Assembly: GCA_016206685.1 (NCBI GenBank)
Contig: JACQRB010000044.1
Location: 1 to 19,512 of the forward strand
Length of the DNA: 19,512 nt
Reading direction: 5' to 3'
From: Candidatus Omnitrophota bacterium
GTDB taxonomy: Bacteria > Omnitrophota > Gorgyraeia > Aquiviventales > Aquiviventaceae
The notes beneath the pieces are model-generated. The model did no database searches, was not told the DNA's origin, and saw nothing but the letters and a program-made list of their open reading frames with translations. This document shows positions 14,892 to 19,512 of the stretch, in pieces. The position numbers and the translations under genes are program-made. The stretch's first letter is position 1, and the number at the start of each line of letters is the position of its first letter.

Positions 14892-14917
14892 CGGGGAGAG
14901 GCCCCGGCAACGGGAGG

Positions 14918-15172
14918 TCAAAATCCAGGCACGGACGTGCACCCGGTCGGCGGCTTGGCGGTCTTGATCTTGGCCAGCAACGCTTCAGCGTCTTTCAGGG
15001 CCTTGGCTTCCGCGACTTGCTTGGTGGAACCTTCGGCCTTCACCACCCAGGCGCCCGGGTCGGTGTTTTCCACCGAGGTGTGATAGACCGTCCCCAGGCG
15101 GTAGGTCACGATGTTGACCGGCCACCCGGCCAGCTCCGTTTTGCGCTGCGAATACTCTTCCACGTTCGGCAT
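14918..15172 (-). CDS. Small conserved-looking protein linked to rhodanese
   Basis: An 84-residue soluble protein I cannot assign to a named family. It begins MPNVEEYSQRKTELAGWPVN, has strand-rich central sequence (IVTYRLGTVYHTSVEN, AWVVKAEG), an Ala/Lys/Glu helix (QVAEAKALKDAEALLAKIKT) and a tail with one Cys (TGCTSVPGF). The strand-strand-helix pattern, with TKQVAEAKALKDAE near the end, resembles a single small alpha/beta domain. The ribosome-binding site GAGGG lies inside the end of the rhodanese gene, and only six bases separate the genes, so they are co-transcribed. A perfect hairpin follows. The reading frame, ribosome-binding site and composition support a real gene. A role beside sulfur transfer is only inferred from position. 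Confidence 0.75.
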   Translation of the reverse strand: MPNVEEYSQRKTELAGWPVNIVTYRLGTVYHTSVENTDPGAWVVKAEGSTKQVAEAKALKDAEALLAKIKTAKPPTGCTSVPGF

Positions 15173-15178
15173 CGGCCC

Positions 15179-16033
15179 TCACGGTTTCTCAATCGGCGCC
15201 GCGACGAGGTTGCCCCATTCGGTCCAGCTGCCGTCGTAGTTCTTCACGTTGGCGTAGCCCAGCAGATACTTCAGCACGAACCACGTGTGGCTGGAGCGCT
15301 CGCCGATGCGGCAGTAGGCGATGACCGGCTGCTCCCCCGTGATGCCGGCGGCGCCGTAGAGTTGCCGCAGCTCCTCGACGCTCTTGAAGGTGCCGTCGTC
15401 ATTGCACGCCTTGCCCCAGGGGATGCTCTTGGCGCCGGGGATGTGCCCGCCGCGCTGGCAGGTTTCCGGCAGGCCCGGAGGCGCCAGGAGCTCGCCGCTG
15501 AACTCTTGGGGGCTGCGCACGTCCACCAACTGCGCCGCGCGTTGCCCGGAGGCTTTCGTCACTTCCGGCAGCAACGCCCGGATGGACCAATCCGGACTGC
15601 CGGCCTTGTACGACGCCTGGGGCCGGCTCGGGGTCTCCTGGACGAGCTCGCGGCCTTCGGCGATCCACTTCTTGCGTCCGCCGTTCATCAGGCGCACGTC
15701 GCGGTGGCCGTAGACTTTCAACTGCCAGAACGCCCAGGCCGCGAACCAATTATTGTTGTCGCCGTACAACACCACTGCGGTGTCGTTGGCAATGCCCGAT
15801 TGGCTCAGGAGCTGCTCGAGCTTCTCCTTGGGGATGATGTCCCGCCGCAGCGTGTCGCACAGCTGCGTGTCCCAGGCCCAGCCCGCCGCGCCAGGGACGT
15901 GGCCTTCGCTGTACGCCTTGGTGTCCACGTCCACCTCGACGATGCGGACCTTGGAATCGTTCAGATGCTCGGCGACCCAGTCGCTCGACACGAGGACCTG
16001 GGACGCGCTTGGAGCTTGGGTTTGCACGGCCAT
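15179..16033 (-). CDS. Thiosulfate sulfurtransferase (two-domain rhodanese)
   Basis: A 284-residue tandem rhodanese that moves the outer sulfur of thiosulfate (or a persulfide donor) to an acceptor such as cyanide or a thiol. The N-terminal domain (about 12-135) has EGHVPGAAGWAWD and YGDNNNWFAAWAFW, with no Cys in its loop, so it is structural. The C-terminal domain (about 150-280) has LVDVRSPQEFSG, GGHIPGAKSIPW and the active loop CRIGERSSHTWFVL with C241, as in the CysA/SseA type of actinobacteria and others. There is no signal peptide, so it is cytoplasmic. ATG 16033 follows a strong AAGGAGG ribosome-binding site. The small 84-residue protein follows six bases after the stop. Confidence 0.95.
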   Translation of the reverse strand: MAVQTQAPSASQVLVSSDWVAEHLNDSKVRIVEVDVDTKAYSEGHVPGAAGWAWDTQLCDTLRRDIIPKEKLEQLLSQSGIANDTAVVLYGDNNNWFAAWAFWQLKVYGHRDVRLMNGGRKKWIAEGRELVQETPSRPQASYKAGSPDWSIRALLPEVTKASGQRAAQLVDVRSPQEFSGELLAPPGLPETCQRGGHIPGAKSIPWGKACNDDGTFKSVEELRQLYGAAGITGEQPVIAYCRIGERSSHTWFVLKYLLGYANVKNYDGSWTEWGNLVAAPIEKP

Positions 16034-16060
16034 GGCATACCTCCTTGTGGTAGGGCAAGT

Positions 16061-16089
16061 ATTGTCTAAAGCTCGACGGAGACTGTCAA
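16061..16089 (-). promoter_or_regulatory. Sigma-70-type promoter for rhodanese
   Basis: On the minus strand, TTGACA (16089-16084) and GACAAT (16066-16061) are 17 bp apart, between the stop of the 7-TM gene and the rhodanese start. Transcription would begin near 16053, giving a 20-base leader that contains AAGGAGG. Confidence 0.6.
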
Positions 16090-16100
16090 GTAAAAAGCGC

Positions 16101-16775
16101 CTACAGCGGATGCTGCTTGGCGGTGTCGAAGGCCAGCCACAGCGCCAGGAGCGCCAGGATCTCGGAGTAGAGAAACGGCCAGGGATACCACCGGCCGACG
16201 GCCAGCAAGAGCCCATCCGCGCCGAGATACGCGTAGGCCGCCATCAGGCCGGCCAGCGCCAGGCGGATGGGTGTGGAGGGCAGCTTCTTCGCCAGCAGGA
16301 ATCCAAGCCCGAGCATCCCTAAGATGAACGCCGCGTGCGCGCACGCCAGCACCCCGACCGCCCATCCCACCAACCGCGGCCGCGCGCCGATCACCGGATG
16401 GGATTCCAGCTCGATGCGGCCCAGCAGGAGGACGAGGGCATACGCCAGCAGAAACGGCGAAAACCGCGTGAGCAGCTTCTTCGGGGTCATCGCCGGGTGG
16501 CGCACCAACTGATCCAGCGCCACCGCGCCGGGAAACGTGAGCCCGACGGCGCTGGCAAACCACACCCGTTGCAGGAGCCACGTCGCCGGTGGCTGTGCGC
16601 CGGTGGCAAGCAGCGCCATCGCCAGATAGCGGCTCATCACCAACAGCCCGCTCGCCCACAACAGCCACTTCAGCCATCGCGGCGAGACGAACCGGTAGGC
16701 GCTCATGGCCAGCCCGCAAGCCCCCGTGGCCAGCCCCAGCCAAAACAGATACCAACCGGCAAGCGGATGGGTCAT
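16101..16775 (-). CDS. Seven-transmembrane protein of unknown function
   Basis: A 224-residue integral membrane protein with about seven hydrophobic segments: near 5-27 (GWYLFWLGLATGACGLAMSA), 36-58, 70-88, 105-122 (FLLAYALVLLLGRIE), 138-162, 170-190 and 196-216, ending with the short polar tail DTAKQHPL. The evenly spaced segments and almost no soluble part resemble the 7TM modules found in front of kinases or cyclases, but no signalling domain is attached. I assign no family. ATG 16775 is chosen because the first membrane segment begins there; the longer frame is read through the DUF6580 gene and has no hydrophobic pattern. It starts 32 bases after the DUF6580-type gene and is probably co-transcribed with it. 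It may be a partner membrane subunit. Confidence 0.75.
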   Translation of the reverse strand: MTHPLAGWYLFWLGLATGACGLAMSAYRFVSPRWLKWLLWASGLLVMSRYLAMALLATGAQPPATWLLQRVWFASAVGLTFPGAVALDQLVRHPAMTPKKLLTRFSPFLLAYALVLLLGRIELESHPVIGARPRLVGWAVGVLACAHAAFILGMLGLGFLLAKKLPSTPIRLALAGLMAAYAYLGADGLLLAVGRWYPWPFLYSEILALLALWLAFDTAKQHPL

Positions 16776-16807
16776 CGCAGGACGTGGAAGGACACCGCGA
16801 AGCAGAC

Positions 16808-17350
16808 TTAGCGGGCCTGAACCAGGCGGGGCGCTCGGCCGCGCGCGCTCGCCAGGGCGTACAACCCAAACAGCCCGGCCGTCCACATCAGGTCCCCCGC
16901 GAAGGTGTTGCGCAGGAAGGGCAGGGCAGCCACGTAGCAGCCGACCAACCCGTCGAGGGTGTGCGGGTACATCGTGCCCTGCTCGCCCACGAGCCACACC
17001 CCGAAATTCGTCAGGAGAAAAAAGAGCAGCGATCCCGCGCAGGAGCCGAGGAGAATCCGCGTGGGGCGTGGTTGCCGGAGGACCCACCAGCCCAGCAAGC
17101 CGGTCAGCGCAAACGCGCCCCAGGTGAAGGCAATCGTCTCATGCAGCCCAATCACCAGGTCGCTCAGCACCACCGCAAGCAGCGGCAAGCCGATGGCCCA
17201 CCGCCGCGACAGATACGCCCCGCCAAACAGCGCCAGGGCCGTCAGCGGCGTCACGTTCGCCGGATGCGGCACCCATCGCGCGACGACCCCCAGGGCGATC
17301 AACCCGATCGCCATCCACTTCGCTATCGGCCGCTCCTGCGCTGTCTCCAT
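16808..17350 (-). CDS. DUF6580-type integral membrane protein
   Basis: A 180-residue membrane protein with about five hydrophobic segments. Motifs that I associate with DUF6580 are present: HPANVTPLTALALFGGAYLS near the N-terminus, LSDLVIGLHE, then FFLLTNFGVWLVGEQGTMYP, GLVGCYVAALPFLRNTFAGD and a closing membrane helix. The arrangement resembles small substrate-binding (S) components of ECF-type transporters, though no transport role is shown and there is no ATPase gene here. ATG 17350 follows GGAGGG with good spacing. The 7-TM protein is encoded 32 bases downstream. A TAAGAT (-10-like) lies upstream, but I see no convincing -35 box, and the terminator of the next gene is only about 30 bases away. 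Confidence 0.85.
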   Translation of the reverse strand: METAQERPIAKWMAIGLIALGVVARWVPHPANVTPLTALALFGGAYLSRRWAIGLPLLAVVLSDLVIGLHETIAFTWGAFALTGLLGWWVLRQPRPTRILLGSCAGSLLFFLLTNFGVWLVGEQGTMYPHTLDGLVGCYVAALPFLRNTFAGDLMWTAGLFGLYALASARGRAPRLVQAR

Positions 17351-17380
17351 GAAGGTCCCTCCGTTTGCGCTATCTTACCA

Positions 17381-17410
17381 CAAAAAAACAGTGCCGCGCT
17401 AAACGGCACT
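17381..17410 (-). terminator. Intrinsic terminator of the lipoprotein pair
   Basis: AGTGCCG (17390-17396) and CGGCACT (17404-17410) pair around a 7-base loop. On the minus strand the hairpin is followed by G and then seven T residues (complement of 17382-17388). It closes the unit whose last gene stops at 17461. I see nothing else in 17411-17460. Confidence 0.85.
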
Positions 17411-17460
17411 TAATCTGGGCGATCTTATTTAGGCTAGCTCCGATTTTCCCGGAATTCTGA

Positions 17461-18306
17461 TCAGCGATTGCCTGGTCGCTCTACCGTCGGTTTGACCTCT
17501 AGAGGCTGAAGCGCAGCATCAACCTTTTCGTAGTACACCCTCCGCTTGGTTGCCTTGTGACGACCAATTCCATGACCAATTAGTGCTCCTGCAATTGTCC
17601 CAATCGGGGCGTACAAGTAGCCCCCAACATATGTTCCATAGGCCGGGTAAAGCGTCTTGTATGCCTGCAGTTCCATCTCACGCTCTCTGATCTCAAGCAG
17701 GTAATCGATAGCTTCGTCAGTTGCCTGGTACTCCTGATAGAGGTCCACAAATGGAAGAACCCGCACCATCGCATATGTCCCCTTGTAGGGGACCTCTGCA
17801 AAGTCGTATGCGTGCCCCGCCTCATGGAGGGCAATGGTTGCGTCATCGGAATAGAGGTGTGCTGTATTTGTGAATGGATTGTAGTAGTCGCCATGCGGAA
17901 ATACGCGACCGGGCAGGAGCACATCGCCGATCAACGTCACGGGAAACCCAAGAAGGATGCGGTATGGCCAAGCGGTATGCTTGTTATGCACAAGAGCACG
18001 CAGATCAGCCAGTGGAGAGTATTGATTTAGGCGGAACGTCGCGTCCTCGAACGCCGGGAGATTGCGACGCTCAAGATACTTCGTCAGCACTTGTTCGGTT
18101 TCCTCTGAAATGGAGTGGCTATTGAACTGCCAATTCCAGAGGACAAGCTTGAAGGGGAGCGACAAAACATTGCCAAGAAAATCAATCGGTGGGAACGGGA
18201 CTCCCCGCGTAACCTGCGGATGAGGGCCTTGGCCTACGTACGGTGTAGTTGTCGCGCAACCTACAGTGAGTATTCCCGCTAAGAGAACTCCAAGGACTCG
18301 GCTCAC
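17461..18306 (-). CDS. Lipoprotein with HEAGH zinc-metalloprotease motif
   Basis: A 281-residue exported lipoprotein. The signal peptide is short (residues 1-16) with lipobox LTVGC, lipidated Cys17. Residues 161-165 are HEAGH, the HExxH zinc motif, preceded by YYNPFTNTAHLYSDDATIAL. A Glu in TDEAIDY (E198) is a plausible third ligand, as in gluzincins. LGFPVTLIGDVLLPGRVF and the C-terminal glycine-rich YAPIGTIAGALIGHGIG suggest membrane association. The protein is probably anchored in the inner or outer membrane and may cut or process an envelope protein; the substrate is unknown. The start is GTG 18306, the only one giving the signal peptide; no Shine-Dalgarno is visible, so it is probably coupled to the upstream gene, whose stop is 17 bases away. 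Less GC-rich than the neighbouring operons. Confidence 0.85.
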   Translation of the reverse strand: MSRVLGVLLAGILTVGCATTTPYVGQGPHPQVTRGVPFPPIDFLGNVLSLPFKLVLWNWQFNSHSISEETEQVLTKYLERRNLPAFEDATFRLNQYSPLADLRALVHNKHTAWPYRILLGFPVTLIGDVLLPGRVFPHGDYYNPFTNTAHLYSDDATIALHEAGHAYDFAEVPYKGTYAMVRVLPFVDLYQEYQATDEAIDYLLEIREREMELQAYKTLYPAYGTYVGGYLYAPIGTIAGALIGHGIGRHKATKRRVYYEKVDAALQPLEVKPTVERPGNR

Positions 18307-18323
18307 GAAAGCCGTACGCGTTT

Positions 18324-18758
18324 TTACTCTCCCTCTTGCTTGGCCGACCCCTTAATCATACTTACGTCTTCGATCTTGTCTTCCTTGTCGTAGGTCAGCA
18401 CGTAACGGCTCTTTTCCGACCGACCCGCGCCGAACTCCCACGCTGTCCCGATGAACTCCCATAGAAAGAGCGTCATGAGGTCGAGAAGTGCATGGACTCC
18501 CGCCCGCGCAACGCTCGGTTCATTTCCCTTGATGACGAAATATGTATCGACACGCTTGCCCGCATCATTACTCGTTGAGATCTCTGGTGGACCGGCTTTA
18601 GCAATCACGACCTGTCTTGGCGAACCGGAGAACATGATAGACGTGTCGATGTTCTCTTTCCCAGACATTGCCATGCCAACGGCGCAACCGCTCATCATTG
18701 GCATCGAGCTGCCAAGCACAAGAGCGGCAACAACCGACGTACCCCGAGCTAGCCTCAT
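18324..18758 (-). CDS. Small lipoprotein, BamE/SmpA-like pattern
   Basis: A 144-residue lipoprotein with lipobox MMSGC (Cys25) after a hydrophobic signal peptide. The mature part has SPRQVVIAKAGPPEISTSND followed by KRVDTYFVIKGN, a pattern like the BamE/SmpA fold (R-x-x-V-x-x-x-x-G-x-P and then strand). A hydrophobic helix LLDLMTLFLWEFIGTAWEFG and a strand RYVLTYDKEDKIEDV follow. Similar small lipoproteins with an LWE-x-[IV]-GT-type helix occur in many Gram-negative bacteria without a known role. ATG 18758 follows GGAGGTGA at good distance. The metalloprotease lipoprotein is encoded 17 bases downstream, so the pair probably forms one transcript and one envelope function. Upstream TTGACC (complement of 18834-18839) may be a -35 box; the -10 box is poor. 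Confidence 0.85.
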   Translation of the reverse strand: MRLARGTSVVAALVLGSSMPMMSGCAVGMAMSGKENIDTSIMFSGSPRQVVIAKAGPPEISTSNDAGKRVDTYFVIKGNEPSVARAGVHALLDLMTLFLWEFIGTAWEFGAGRSEKSRYVLTYDKEDKIEDVSMIKGSAKQEGE

Positions 18759-18848
18759 CGTCTCACCTCCTACCTTACGCCTCCCTCACTTGTCCCACAA
18801 ACCCCATACACGGTACTCCTCATCTCGGCGATTGGTCAATGCAAAACG

Positions 18849-18870
18849 TACGGATTCCGCGGATTCCGTA
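18849..18870. repeat. 22-bp near-perfect palindrome
   Basis: TACGGATTCCG (18849-18859) and CGGATTCCGTA (18860-18870) are inverted copies with one mismatched pair per arm and no spacer. It could be a dimeric operator for the lipoprotein pair, or a relic associated with the neighbouring transposase. No binding protein is obvious. Confidence 0.4.
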
Positions 18871-18900
18871 ACAAAACGGAGGCGTTCCAAATAGTACCGC

Positions 18901-19494
18901 TTAAAAGGGTTCGTCGAGAAATTTGGCATCCAGTACCTGGGCATAGGGACTGTCGAGCTTGACAAAGGCACGATACGCTTCCTGACGTTGGTACGTGGTG
19001 GGACCGAGTGGCGCGTAGAACGGATCTTCGTCCACCAGCACATTCTCCGCCCCGACAGCGTAGACCGGGTAACTCGACCAGGGGTAGTCCGAAAGGTCGG
19101 CCACCAGTTTGGCGCGTACGGGATTGCGTTCGATGTAGCGGCCCGCCTCGAGGAAGTAGCTGTCCTGCGCGACGAGGGGGCTCTTGTAGCGCCCTTGCCA
19201 GATATGGCCGACCTGGCCCACCCGGTGTTGGTACCAGCGGCCATAGCCTTGGAGGACGAACTGCATGAACTTAGGGAGGTCGGTACCGCAGGCGATTTCG
19301 AGCAGGAGGTGGATGTGGTTGGACATGAGGCAGTAGTGATAGAGCTTCGCAGGGTAGCGGGCTTTGGCCCGGCCGAGCAGCTCGAGGAAATACTGAAACG
19401 CGTCCGCCTCAGCGAAGATGAACTGGCGGTTGTTGCCCCGGGCGATGAGGTGGTAACAGCCGCCGTCAAGCAGTGAGCGCGGTGGGCGCGGCAT
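18901..19494 (-). CDS. REP-associated tyrosine transposase (Y1/TnpA_REP family, RAYT)
   Basis: A 197-residue single-strand transposase of the HUH family with one tyrosine. The order of motifs is typical: the N-terminal GGCYHLIARGNNRQFIF, the YHYCLMSNHIHLLLE block with the HxH metal pair, then MQFVLQGYGRWYQHRVGQVG, HIWQGRYKS and GRYIERNPVRAKLV, where Y of RYIERNPV is the catalytic candidate. Such proteins act at REP palindromes and are mostly single copy and domesticated. ATG 19494 is clear. The frame stops at TAA (18901-18903) after DEPF within a run of four T residues. In the +1 frame a 38-residue protein-like tail (KRYYLERLRFVTES onward to WGLWDK) continues to 18786, so a frameshift is possible. 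A REP-like palindrome lies at 1133-1187. Confidence 0.9.
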   Translation of the reverse strand: MPRPPRSLLDGGCYHLIARGNNRQFIFAEADAFQYFLELLGRAKARYPAKLYHYCLMSNHIHLLLEIACGTDLPKFMQFVLQGYGRWYQHRVGQVGHIWQGRYKSPLVAQDSYFLEAGRYIERNPVRAKLVADLSDYPWSSYPVYAVGAENVLVDEDPFYAPLGPTTYQRQEAYRAFVKLDSPYAQVLDAKFLDEPF

Positions 19495-19512
19495 CAGTCA
19501 GTGGGGGTGGGC

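Noticed and set aside
18451..18894. Plus-strand open frame opposite the lipoprotein gene
   Set aside because: It is antisense to a gene with a clear lipobox and ribosome-binding site, and shows no family pattern.
1..19512. CRISPR arrays, rRNA, riboswitches and replication origins
   Set aside because: I saw no regularly spaced direct repeats, rRNA signatures, cobalamin-riboswitch-sized leaders or DnaA-box clusters.

Overview
The window looks like a GC-rich Gram-negative-type bacterial chromosome from an environmental lineage. Lipoprotein signals, an AMIN domain and PilZ/GGDEF signalling support a two-membrane cell. I cannot name the phylum; Nitrospirota, NC10 or Omnitrophota-like groups are guesses. 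Two stretches, about 1-3520 and 17460-18900, look clearly less GC-rich and carry accessory genes. The middle is GC-rich, tightly packed core-like sequence.

Layout. (1) 1-1012: end of an unrecognised gene, open at the left edge. (2) 1013-1433: non-coding, with REP-like palindromes and then an operator/promoter region. (3) 1434-3523: a two-gene unit, an AbiEii-type nucleotidyltransferase (toxin family) and a 463-residue partner that joins an N-terminal antitoxin-like region, an XRE helix-turn-helix and a Schlafen/AlbA_2-associated C-terminal region. (4) 3622-5929: a corrinoid adenosyltransferase, ilvD, and a tRNA-Leu(GAG) whose 5' half lies inside the 3' end of ilvD. (5) 6010-9674, plus strand: three envelope proteins, namely a membrane-anchored coiled coil, an AMIN-TM-REase-like-coiled-coil-PilZ protein with an exact 49-residue repeat, and a PilZ-TM-coiled-coil protein. 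(6) 14833-9708, minus strand: a four-gene signalling operon of membrane diguanylate cyclase, FIST protein, GAF histidine kinase and REC-GGDEF response regulator; the last three overlap by ATGA junctions. It converges on region 5. (7) 17350-14918, minus strand: a DUF6580-type membrane protein and a 7-TM protein, then a two-domain rhodanese with its own promoter and a small conserved-looking protein that ends at a perfect hairpin. (8) 18758-17461, minus strand: two lipoproteins, one with an HEAGH metalloprotease motif, followed by an intrinsic terminator. (9) 19494-18901, minus strand: a REP-associated (Y1/TnpA_REP) transposase.

How they may work together. Regions 5 and 6 read as one c-di-GMP module. 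The operon makes or tunes c-di-GMP in response to periplasmic (DGC sensor) and small-molecule (FIST) input and through a two-component relay. The opposing cluster has two PilZ receptors physically tied to membrane-spanning and periplasmic coiled-coil parts. I know of no described system with this set, and it is the best candidate here for something new. Second candidates are the AbiEii unit with its sensor-fused regulator and apparently leaderless, operator-embedded promoter, and the ilvD/tRNA-Leu overlap followed at once by a terminator-like hairpin inside the next gene. All family assignments are by eye, without database searches.
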